Source of the DNA: CAYLNH01 sp964384625
GTDB lineage: Bacteria; Verrucomicrobiota; Lentisphaeria; JABSQK01
NCBI GenBank assembly: GCA_964384625.1
Contig: CAYLNH010000078.1
Span: 1-26,097, forward strand
Length of the DNA stretch: 26,097 nt
Reading direction: 5' to 3'
Shown here: positions 8,001 to 15,900 of the stretch, one piece after another
Position numbering within the stretch: position 1 is the stretch's first letter
Layout: each line of letters starts with the position of its first letter
Position numbers and translations under genes: made by a program
The notes under the pieces: model-generated
What the model was told of the DNA's origin: nothing
Database searches by the model: none
What the model saw: the letters and a program-made list of their open reading frames with translations, nothing else

Positions 8001-10283
8001 GCCGTTGGCGTCACGGATCACAACGCGGATCTGGTACAGGTGGGGCTTTCCGGGGAACCAGGGGGTCAGCTTCGCGGCGGAACCGGTCACTGAGACTTCT
8101 TTGGTCTCGCCGGGCGCCAGAGAGAGTTGAGCTTCGCCGACGGCGGATACCTCGCCTCCCTGACGGTCCGTGACGGCATAGCTCACCTTGCCGGTAAAAG
8201 CTGCGCCGGTGTTGTTCGAAACTTCCGCCGAACACACGATCTTCCTGTCAGCAAACTTCGACTGCACGAACAGGTAGTTCGCATTCACCGCGCCTTGTGT
8301 CTCAATCCAGACGGAGCCGGCGATGCCGTCCGGGTTGGCCTTGTGCCAGCCCGTGCGGCCGGGGACCAGCATCTGACGCGAGAAACCTTGTTTAAAATAC
8401 CAGGGCACCTCCGGCCGGTACTCCCGGCGGTAGTAACCGAGACCTTTGACGCCGACCATGATCTCATTGCTCTTCCCGGGTTCCAGAGCATCCGTAATGT
8501 CGATCGAAAACGGGACATAGCCGCCGAAGTGCGTGCCGCAGAGGTTGCCGTTGACGAAGACCGAGGTGGTGTAGTTCGATTCACCGAAATGCAGCTTGAC
8601 CCGTTTGCCGTCGAGGTCTTTCGGGAGCGCCACAAACTTGCGGTACCAACGCCGATGCAGCATCGACAGCAGGTCGCGCTTATCGCCGAGATGCGGGATG
8701 CGCACGCCCAGCCAGGAGAGCGTTTTGGGGTCGGGCATTTCCGTCAGCGGCCCGCGCAATTTCTTCTCGTCGTCCAGATGAGGCGACGGAATCGGCTCCT
8801 GATCGCGCGCCATTTCCCAGAGCCCGTCAAGCTCAAAAATGTCGCGAGCGCCGTCGCTCTTGAGCGTCTCACTGCTGAAGTCCAATGCTGCGTTGCGCGC
8901 GGGTTCGTCGAGCCACTTGACGGTGTTGAATTTCTCGCCGGCCTGCAGCGTACCGCAAGGTTGAAACGGAATGCGCGAGACGGCGAAGCAGTCGGCCATA
9001 ACGCCCCAGCGCCGTTGTTTCTTCTTCTCCTTTCCCTTGCCTTTGCTGCCTTTCTTCTCGTCGATGCCGCCGAGCCCAAGCTCCTCCTCCAGATCGTTCT
9101 CGAGGGAATTCATCGCCGCCGCCGCCGTGCCTTTGCCGGGCTTCGGTACGACGATGTGCAGGATATGCCTGCCGGCCTTGAGTTCGTGTTCGCCGAGCTT
9201 CACCCAACCGAGCGTGACCCAGAACGAAATATCCCACATATCCAGGAACGGGTTGTCGTACGTGATTGTGCCGGGCTCACCGTCATCCACCCGCCAGAGG
9301 AACTCGCTGTAGTTGTTTGCCGGCCCGATGCGCGCCCAGAAGGTATAAGTCGCATCCTTGTCGGCATCGAACTCGTACTCCAATCGCAGTTCCTTGTCTT
9401 TCAGCCATTGCGGTTTCGCGTCCATCTGCAGGCGCTGTGCCGCAGGCGGTTTGATCTCGAACAAATGGCCGCCGCTGAATTTCGGGTCCGGCCACGTGTC
9501 ATAGACCTTCTTGCCAAGACCTGCTTTATCCTCGTCGTTCGGCTCCTTCGAAGGCGGCACATTGAAGCTCTTGAAGCTCTCAGCCTCGATCATCGTGAAA
9601 CCGGGCAGCGGCAGTTCGGGCCGCGGCGGCAGCTCGGACTTCAACGCGACCGGCTTGTCCAGCACCGTGGCGGCAACGATGATGGGGATCCCTTTGCTGC
9701 CCGTCGATCGGAATGTGATCGATTCGATGACCTTGCCCGGTCGCGGATTCGTCCAGACCCAGGCCTGGACGCTGACTTTGCGGGCCGCCAGGTTCTTGCC
9801 GATGATCGCGACTTTGACGTTGTCCGTCTCCGGCGTGCCCCACCAGCCGACAATCTCCTTGCCCTGGCGGATCGGCACATCCAACGTTTTGCCGTCGGCA
9901 TAGGTGACGACATAGGTCGCCACCGGGTCCCGGTCGCCCCAGGCCAGCGTGTGCAGAAAGGCGATCGCACCGCCGCTGGCGTTGACGGTTGCGGTCGCTT
10001 CGCCGGCAAAGTAATCGCGACCGGCGCCGTTGAGCACGAGGCAGCCTTTGCCGTTGTTCTTCGCCGGGTCGAGGATGGTGAACGGCACCCCGCACAGCGT
10101 CTGGCGGCCCACCGGCATCGTGCGAAAGTCATTCCCGCCCTGATCCGTCCAGCCGCCCTTTTTGTCGCCGTCGACCTCATCGCGGAAGCCCATATTGACA
10201 GCCTTCGACAGATCGATCAGCGTCGGCCCGGCGACAGCCGTCAGGCCGGCAAACAACAGGCCAAACAAACCAAATGCCCGCAT
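5061..10283 (-). CDS. Secreted multidomain GH2-type hydrolase (1740 aa)
   Basis: The start is the ATG at 10283, since AGAGGAG precedes it and the residues MRAFGLFGLLFAGLTAVAG form a signal peptide; longer upstream frames lack both. Domain order: a beta domain shared with two neighbours (about 20-208, motif MPVGRQT); a CBM-like domain (229-445) interrupted by a Lys-rich insert (409-425); GH2 sugar-binding and immunoglobulin-like modules (about 480-770); a TIM barrel (about 775-1090) with acid/base E897 in WTSENE and nucleophile E1005 in LWVGETYFYS; two alpha/beta GATase1-like domains (about 1188-1380 and 1395-1520); a discoidin-like domain (about 1545-1660); and a tail ending in an acidic stretch (GDDDDGALNLDDLE). 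GH2 enzymes are retaining and mostly cleave beta-galactosides, beta-mannosides or beta-glucuronides; the substrate here is unknown. It is about twice the usual GH2 length and a clear paralogue of the gene at 12961-18177. Confidence 0.9.
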   Translation of the reverse strand: MRAFGLFGLLFAGLTAVAGPTLIDLSKAVNMGFRDEVDGDKKGGWTDQGGNDFRTMPVGRQTLCGVPFTILDPAKNNGKGCLVLNGAGRDYFAGEATATVNASGGAIAFLHTLAWGDRDPVATYVVTYADGKTLDVPIRQGKEIVGWWGTPETDNVKVAIIGKNLAARKVSVQAWVWTNPRPGKVIESITFRSTGSKGIPIIVAATVLDKPVALKSELPPRPELPLPGFTMIEAESFKSFNVPPSKEPNDEDKAGLGKKVYDTWPDPKFSGGHLFEIKPPAAQRLQMDAKPQWLKDKELRLEYEFDADKDATYTFWARIGPANNYSEFLWRVDDGEPGTITYDNPFLDMWDISFWVTLGWVKLGEHELKAGRHILHIVVPKPGKGTAAAAMNSLENDLEEELGLGGIDEKKGSKGKGKEKKKQRRWGVMADCFAVSRIPFQPCGTLQAGEKFNTVKWLDEPARNAALDFSSETLKSDGARDIFELDGLWEMARDQEPIPSPHLDDEKKLRGPLTEMPDPKTLSWLGVRIPHLGDKRDLLSMLHRRWYRKFVALPKDLDGKRVKLHFGESNYTTSVFVNGNLCGTHFGGYVPFSIDITDALEPGKSNEIMVGVKGLGYYRREYRPEVPWYFKQGFSRQMLVPGRTGWHKANPDGIAGSVWIETQGAVNANYLFVQSKFADRKIVCSAEVSNNTGAAFTGKVSYAVTDRQGGEVSAVGEAQLSLAPGETKEVSVTGSAAKLTPWFPGKPHLYQIRVVIRDANGKPVDVAQDTFGYREITLDGRFIRINGKRMNFRSVITGKGATIEDVVGHWREYNCNTIRLPHSGWNRHFKKDPQRSTLCYCDENGIMVRFNSQINGMFIDLATNSDEFWQNATDYLVKFTKAYRNHPSVIIWTSENELDLISNMANHKWFKEKQWKMMTASKRVDPTRPVMGDGAGDLLGKCEMCNWHYCEVGPIVDPNDLRSMQEGAGLGQGAVYPDNAYTLERVASKCVRRPWDRKRPLWVGETYFYSGKVKWQGWIGGDEALSGRLAANVASARFINMLVRGYRWADVAGFNMFVSFDRIPGEKIKRSLAPIAVFAREYNRNFYTGQSIKRTVRVFNDTLDPGPIRFEWALTSRGKTLDQGSSTHRLAAGFSKELGIEVKVPAGITQRAEAELVFRLLRLGKEVFSERTPVALHPPVATIANPAELDIWLYDPKEVLAPWLRKRGVAPQQLARLSAVKDKSGLLIVGPHAVSGRADGALRFAAAFAGAGGRVLVLEQKKPVPGSALPVPVRTAAAASSFAYPRGAHPALNGIRERDLCCWAADHVVFEGSYQRTPHWPVIVEASSKDGMNLAPVVELGWGRGHYILSQLRLQPNLNREPIADRILRNFIAYLLAKPRRPARLAMMPSKNGGEELVLKDYKLKWKKIDRGLGFEMAIEGNYTDADVIMLPGTKKAVGALAGSKQGLQAFGERGGWVLINGLAGNAHGALSKTVGESLIVRPVGQERITVAAKSDPLMAGIGNHDFYREPNLTREQLLESKFLHGDAPLSSGVFSGAVVYRDVCPLTRFESLYNGLTSEDHWKYIAYRGRDPLTLNFRRPFTISRVVLRENRHYNWMQEIALTLGNDKKPTLVKQIPAVRRAITYEFKPRKVSSITLTPTKIKQLKGGPTGWDIVEIHRVLPESFTRRVVPLTRPAGIVKFPIGRGGIILNLLPLNHPMSQRVLLQLLQNLGVPRDEKKQAGGLLGDDDDGALNLDDLE

Positions 10284-10289
10284 GCGAAT

Positions 10290-10296
10290 CTCCTCT
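10290..10296 (-). promoter_or_regulatory. Ribosome-binding site overlapping the upstream stop codon
   Basis: AGAGGAG on the minus strand lies 6 bases from the ATG at 10283 and overlaps the TAG stop (10297-10295) of the 819-aa gene. It decides the start of the 1740-aa enzyme and suggests translational coupling between the two genes. Confidence 0.8.
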
Positions 10297-12754
10297 AAAG
10301 TTTGATATCGATCTGCTTCGCGCCGATGCCGGCAAGGTCGAAGCAGCAGTAGGCGGATTCCTCGATCGTCTTCATTTCGAAAGATACCTCGGCGCCGTTG
10401 ACCTTCACGTGTCTGACGGAACTGCCGGGCGGCAAAAGGACCTCGCACCTCGTTTTGTCGGCGTTGGCTGCCAGTTCCATGGACAGACTCTTGCCGTCGT
10501 GCTTGTAGCGGTAACGTACATAGCCTTCCGACGCCGGCAGAACCGCTGCGATGTCCACTTCGTTAACGTCCGACGCCGTCCAGCGCGGGACCACCTTCGC
10601 CTCAGCAAAACCTGGAGCGGCGTTGTAGGTTCCGGCCAAACCTTCGATCAGGCCGTAGAGCACGGCCGCCGCACCCCAGTTGTCCGGAATCCCATGTGAA
10701 GACGCCAGGCCCGGCATTGCAAAATATACCGGCGCATCGCACCGGGTCAGCCCGCAAATGAACCAGGGCACGTTGGTTTGGGCCGCGACAAACTCGATGC
10801 GCGTAATCGTCTTGTCCGGGTGCGGATTGTTCCAGCCGTAGACGAAGACGCCGACGTTCTCGAACTTGCGGTTTGCCCCCCACCAGGCCAGGTGCAGGTC
10901 CAGCGGCCGGGTAAACCTGCCGCCGACCTTGACGTCCGGCGCCGGCATGAACCAACTGTCAATCTGTTTGCCGCTGTTGACGTATTGCGTTTCGCTGGCG
11001 CCGTCCTCGTAGTGCACATTGAATTCACCGACTTGCCCTCTGCCGTTGCAGGCGTGCAGGAGGTAGATGGATTCTGCGCGGGCGCCGATATCGACGGTCT
11101 CCGCACTCTTGTACTTGCTGCCGGACGCGATGCCCAGTACAGCTCGACGACCGTTTGCCGCCGGGTCAACGATGTCGAATTCAATATCACAGAAGGTTTG
11201 CGTGCCGACCGGCAATCCGCTCATATCGTTGGCGCCCTCGCCCGTCCATCCGACAACACCCTCGGCGCCGTCGCCGTGGAGATCGACATTGGCCGCGTCC
11301 GCCAGCGACACCGTGGCGAAACTGCGCTCGGGTTTTTCCGGGTACATCCCGGTCAGACAGCAATTCAGATGTCCGTTGAAGGCCTCGGCCCAATCGGCGA
11401 CGCGGGTCAGGATGTCGACGCCATACTCTTCACAACCGTGTTCAAAGGCGCCGTGCGCGAGTTCGCCGGCGCAGATCGTGGTGACGCCGGCGTTCATGTA
11501 GTCGCCGGGCGGGAAGTTGAAGCCGTTGTCGAAGGGCGGATAGATCGCATAATATTCACCCGGCGAACCGGGCGGCAGGTTCCGTCCAATGCGCTGGTAG
11601 GTCTTGATGATCGCCAGGCACTGCGCATGCGTCAACCCGCGATTCAGCGAATACGCGTTTGATTGGCAGACCTGCGCACTCTCGTCCGTATCGCCGACGT
11701 CGCGTTTGAAGGACGGATCCTCGCTGACATGGTGGGTGTAGAACTCGCCGTTCCAGGCCAGGTCGTCGACGCGCTGTTTCAATGTTGCAGCGAGTTGCTC
11801 GAACTCCGGGGCTTCGCCGCCGCGCCCGGCAGTCCGCAGCATTTCGGCGAGATAGCGACAAGCGGCGGCCATGCCGGTGTTATCGCCGAACATGACGCCG
11901 AACTTCGTCCTCTGCAGGTCCACGCGCATCGCACTGCCGCTGATCGCGATGTCATCGGCATGCTGAAAATCCCAGCTGTCAATGGTGTACCCGCGTTTGA
12001 GCAGGCCGAAGGTTTCACTCCAGCGATAGGGATCGCTGGTGGCGTAGCGCACGGCGCGGATCGCGTTATCAAGGAGGTCCTTCATCCAGTCGTCGTCGCC
12101 GCAGGCTTTCCACGTGTAGTAGAGACCTTCAATCCAGAGGTATTCCACGTCGTTCTCAACCGGGATCCGCTGGAATCGGCGGTCCGGGTTGCCGGGGATC
12201 TTGCGGATGAAGTCGCCTTCGGCGAATTCCCAATCGCGCCAGTACTGGCGGTCCGCCGGCAGCATCTGCTTCACCTTGTCCCAGATCATGCCGTCTTCCC
12301 GCTGGTAGTCGGCGTACAATTCGATGGCGGACTTGATGTCGTCGGTGAAGTATTTCATTCCCTTCAGCGTGTGCACGTGGTCGCGGATCCAGGAGACGAA
12401 ATAGCTGTAGCGTTTGCCGTTAATGCGCAGGGCGTGATCGCCCTCGCCCCAGCCGTCCATCGTGTCGAAGATCGCGTTGAACAACCGTTCGAACTCACCG
12501 GTATCTTCCGTCAGCGACGTCCGGCAATCCACGCGGACAGCACCGGTGTCGACCACCTTGCCGGCATCATCCAGCAGCAGGATCTGGTGGCTGCCCAGCG
12601 CGCCGCTGACAACAACATCCGTTGCTGTATCCGCATCGATGCGAGCGTACTCGCGGCCGCGGCCGTCGAAGACGACATAGGTGCCGGAGCTGTGTTTCGG
12701 TAACGGGATTTTGTCGAGCGGAGATAGTTTCTGTTGCTTGATTTCAAGACTCAT
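10295..12754 (-). CDS. Six-hairpin glycosidase with an inserted beta domain
   Basis: This 819-residue protein has the look of an (alpha/alpha)6 six-hairpin glycosidase, but I cannot assign a GH family. A small N-terminal beta region (about 1-80) precedes a helical barrel starting near 85, with SYFVSWIRDHVHTLKGMKYF (116-135), VENDVEYLWIEGLYYTW (199-215) and RGYTIDSWDFQHADD (254-268). Acidic residues in these blocks are catalytic candidates. Residues about 483-673 are the beta domain shared with both GH2 neighbours (LPVGTQTF, 514-521; GWNNPHPDKTITRIEF, 640-655). The last barrel hairpin follows it (SHGIPDNWGAAAVLYGLIEGLAG, 686-708), so the shared domain seems inserted in the barrel. A beta domain closes the protein (about 730-819). 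No signal peptide is seen, so a cytoplasmic role on imported oligosaccharides is inferred. Its ribosome-binding site is weak (AGAAG). Confidence 0.75.
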   Translation of the reverse strand: MSLEIKQQKLSPLDKIPLPKHSSGTYVVFDGRGREYARIDADTATDVVVSGALGSHQILLLDDAGKVVDTGAVRVDCRTSLTEDTGEFERLFNAIFDTMDGWGEGDHALRINGKRYSYFVSWIRDHVHTLKGMKYFTDDIKSAIELYADYQREDGMIWDKVKQMLPADRQYWRDWEFAEGDFIRKIPGNPDRRFQRIPVENDVEYLWIEGLYYTWKACGDDDWMKDLLDNAIRAVRYATSDPYRWSETFGLLKRGYTIDSWDFQHADDIAISGSAMRVDLQRTKFGVMFGDNTGMAAACRYLAEMLRTAGRGGEAPEFEQLAATLKQRVDDLAWNGEFYTHHVSEDPSFKRDVGDTDESAQVCQSNAYSLNRGLTHAQCLAIIKTYQRIGRNLPPGSPGEYYAIYPPFDNGFNFPPGDYMNAGVTTICAGELAHGAFEHGCEEYGVDILTRVADWAEAFNGHLNCCLTGMYPEKPERSFATVSLADAANVDLHGDGAEGVVGWTGEGANDMSGLPVGTQTFCDIEFDIVDPAANGRRAVLGIASGSKYKSAETVDIGARAESIYLLHACNGRGQVGEFNVHYEDGASETQYVNSGKQIDSWFMPAPDVKVGGRFTRPLDLHLAWWGANRKFENVGVFVYGWNNPHPDKTITRIEFVAAQTNVPWFICGLTRCDAPVYFAMPGLASSHGIPDNWGAAAVLYGLIEGLAGTYNAAPGFAEAKVVPRWTASDVNEVDIAAVLPASEGYVRYRYKHDGKSLSMELAANADKTRCEVLLPPGSSVRHVKVNGAEVSFEMKTIEESAYCCFDLAGIGAKQIDIKL

Positions 12755-12960
12755 AACTTCTGCTATTCCGGGGAGTGATACTCCCCTGTTTTATTCTGTG
12801 TTATTCGCCGATGCTTATTGCATCCGGACGGAGTTCTTGTACAACGCCTTCAGCGTTGAAGATAACTCAACACCGAACCTGGGGTAGGCCTGCAGCCAAC
12901 CCCAGGCTACCATGTTTCACGCCTTCAGCGTGGGGAGATCCCGGTTTCCCGTATTCTTCT
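12755..12960. repeat. Intra-operon spacer packed with four hairpins
   Basis: This 206-bp spacer contains four perfect or near-perfect hairpins: GGGGAGT-GAT-ACTCCCC (12770-12786), CAACGC-CTTCA-GCGTTG (12842-12858), CCTGGGGT...ACCCCAGG with an inner GGC/GCC pair (12878-12906), and CACGC-CTTCA-GCGTG (12918-12932). Two share the same CTTCA loop. No coding sequence is seen. They lie between the stop of the 1738-aa gene and the start of the 819-aa gene, so they would be present in the operon transcript and could cause attenuation, processing or 3'-end protection. They resemble dispersed intergenic hairpin repeats of PVC bacteria. Confidence 0.8.
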
Positions 12961-15900
12961 CTACTTGATGACGGTTGCGGTGGTAATGGCGAAGACGGCC
13001 GGGGCGCCGTTCTTGCCGCCGTTGACGGAAACGATGTCGATGCTCGTGATCGTATTCTTGTGGCGCGGGTTGTCCCATTGCATGGAATAAACCGCCGCCT
13101 TCTCGCCGCGGCGGGGATTCTCGAAGTCGCCGACCCAGGCCAGCCCGGCTTCCGGCAGCGGTCGCGGCAGCGGCGTGGCCCACGGACCGATGTGCCGCTG
13201 ATAAACGACGGGGATGTCGACGGTTTTACCGTCGTCGTAGTGGACGACGTACTTGAAGGCCACCGGCGGGTTCGGCGCCGGCCCGCGCTTCCGGCGGGCC
13301 CAGCGGCTGTAATTGCGGTCGTAGCCGCCCTCCGGCTGCAGCGTGTGCAGAAAGAACAGGGCGTCCGCCTTACGGCCGATCTTGATGTCCTTGATCTCCG
13401 TCTCCTTCACCTGGTTACGGCGGTTCTTCAGCATGAACACCGACGGCACCGGCGAAGTGCTGAAGTCCGACAGGGAGTATTCGACGTTCGAATAGGTCTG
13501 TCGGCCGACGGGCAGCGCGGACATCGTCCCCGGGCCTTTGAACCAGCCCGGCTTGCCCTTGTTATGGACATAGGCGTTGAACTTGCCGTCCGGGATTTTT
13601 ACCGGTTCATAGTCGAGGCCGGCGCCGGCAACCACGGTCTTGCTGCCGCCGTTGAAGGTCGCGCCCATGTTCTTCAGCAGGGTTTTGGTAATCGTCGCTT
13701 TCCTGGTGCGGTTTGCCGGGTTCTTCTCGTTCTCGACCAGATTGATCTGGTTCAGAACGATGCCGCCGTCGCCAATGCTGTACCGCATCAGGGCGCCGAT
13801 GTTCAACAAGCTTTTGACGTTCTTTACGTAGTCCTCACTGCGTTTCACGCGGAGCCAGAGGTTGTCGATAACGACGATATTCTTCTTCCCGGACTTCTGC
13901 CAGTCGGAGATTTCCAGAGTGATCTTCTTTGCTTTACGGCCTTTCACGGGGATGTCTTCCGTGATCGGGTTGTCACGCACCGGGATCTCGGCAACGACCG
14001 GTTTCGGATCGGCGTCGAAGTAGATCTTGATCTCGGTAATCGGATGGTACAACCGGCTGGGCCGGATCTTCAAGGCCACCAGCTCTTCTTCCTTGGGCAG
14101 CTCCAGCGTGAACCTTCGTTTGTCGCCCCGATCCATGATGATCGTGTAGGTGAAGGCCCAGTTGTCGTCGCTGGTGAAACCGTTGACCATATTCCGCGGC
14201 CAGTGGTCGACACCGGGATTTTCGTTGCTCGGCTTCCCCAGCTCAACGGGCGTGGGGAATTTGCAGAACGGTGCGATGTCCGTGTGATCGACGATGTACT
14301 TGAAGCCATCGCGGTCAGGTCGTTTCAGCGCCATCCAGCCATACATCTTCTGGCCGGTATCCATCACCACATCACGAAGCGTCAACCCGGACGCCAGGGG
14401 ATCCTGCGGGTAGCTGAGCAGGACGCGCTCCTGCTGGAACTCGCGAATCACATGGTTGTGACCGACGACTTTGTTGAAGTCCGCCAGGCCTTCCGGAGTC
14501 AACCCCCAGATCATCAGCCAGCCGCCACTCCTGCAGAAGCTCTCGACCTTGGCGCGGTTCTGCGCCAGCACCTTCAGGTTTGCCGGTGTCGCATCGACAA
14601 CGGCCACCTGGCCGGGCTTCAAAGCCGCCAGCGGCGACGCCGCCTTGTTGTGCTTCACGTGAATACTATCCAGCAGTTTGGCTTTCAGCCCTCCTGCCTC
14701 GACGGCGGCATGCGTCTCTTTGCGAACCGGTTTGAAGGCAGCGGCGTAGCTCAACAGGTTGTTGAACACCTGTTGCGCGACACCGAGTTCGCCGAGTTTG
14801 TCGCTGATCGCCAACTGGCTCAGGATGAGCAAGCCGTCGCCGACCTGCGATTCGAAGAGCGCGCTGCAGGACAGGCTGTTGTCGCACTGCAGCAGGCTGC
14901 GGCCGCCGCGCGTGCCCTTGCGGTAGGCGTTGCGGTACATCACATGATCGTTCCCCCAGCAGAAGAAATCCGACTGGTCCATGCCCTTGAAGACCGGGTG
15001 TGACAGATCCTCACTGAACCCGAAGCGTCCGGTATACTTTGTCGGCTTCAGGTCCGCCGGGATCGCCTGATAGTACAAAGGATGCTTCTGGTCCAGAACA
15101 ACGACCTTTTTGCCGGCCGCCGCCAGGCTGTACCAGTACGTGTCCGTCGACTTCCCGTCCGGCACGGCGTCGCCGCCCAGGATAATCACCGCGGCGGCCG
15201 TCGGCGCCGTACCGTATTCAGCGATCTCAACAAAGCTGATGCCCCGCTTGCGGAGATGGTCTTTGACGGTGCCTTTCGGGTCGTAGACCGCCAGAGCGCC
15301 TTGCTTCAGAGAGGGCGTGGCAATCCGGTTCGGCGCGATCACAGTCAACGGTTTCGTATCGCGGAAGACCTCCTTGCCCTTGCGCTTGGCGACCAACACC
15401 AGCTCGCCGCCCGTACGCTTCGTCACCGCAGGCGTGGTGAAACGGATACCGAACTGCTCGGCTTCGCCGGGGGCGACGTCGAAGATTTTCGTTTCGCCCG
15501 CAAGGCGTTTGCCGTCGACCTTCAGTTCCCAGGTCACTTCGATCGGGTCGGGATGTCGCGTGCTGTTGAAGACCTTCAGCGTGCGGCTGATCTCGGTCTG
15601 CTCACCGAAGGTCCAGTTCCATTGGCGACAGAACACGGCAACCGGCGACCACGAGTTCCAGTACATGTGATCGGCTTCGCCGCCCATCCAGAAATGGAAG
15701 GAGGCGACTTCGGCCCAGCGATAGCCTTCGCTGAGCATCTTGGCGAAGAACCCGCGGGCCTCCCGCGTTTCGCCGCGGCCGATGAAGCAGCGGTCGCCGC
15801 CGATGGTGGCGAAGCGGTCTGTAGCATAGCCGTTGGCGAAGTAGACCTCGCCCTTCATGATGGGGCGATTGGGCACCATCCGCCAGGCGCCGCGCTGCGG

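Noticed and set aside
5061..10448. Longer start for the 1740-aa enzyme, 55 codons upstream at 10448
   Set aside because: It would overlap the 819-aa gene by about 150 bases, adds Arg-rich non-signal sequence, and has no good ribosome-binding site, while the ATG at 10283 has AGAGGAG and starts a signal peptide.
12842..12932. CRISPR-like repeat array
   Set aside because: Only two similar CTTCA-loop hairpins are present, with different stems, no regular spacers and no cas genes.
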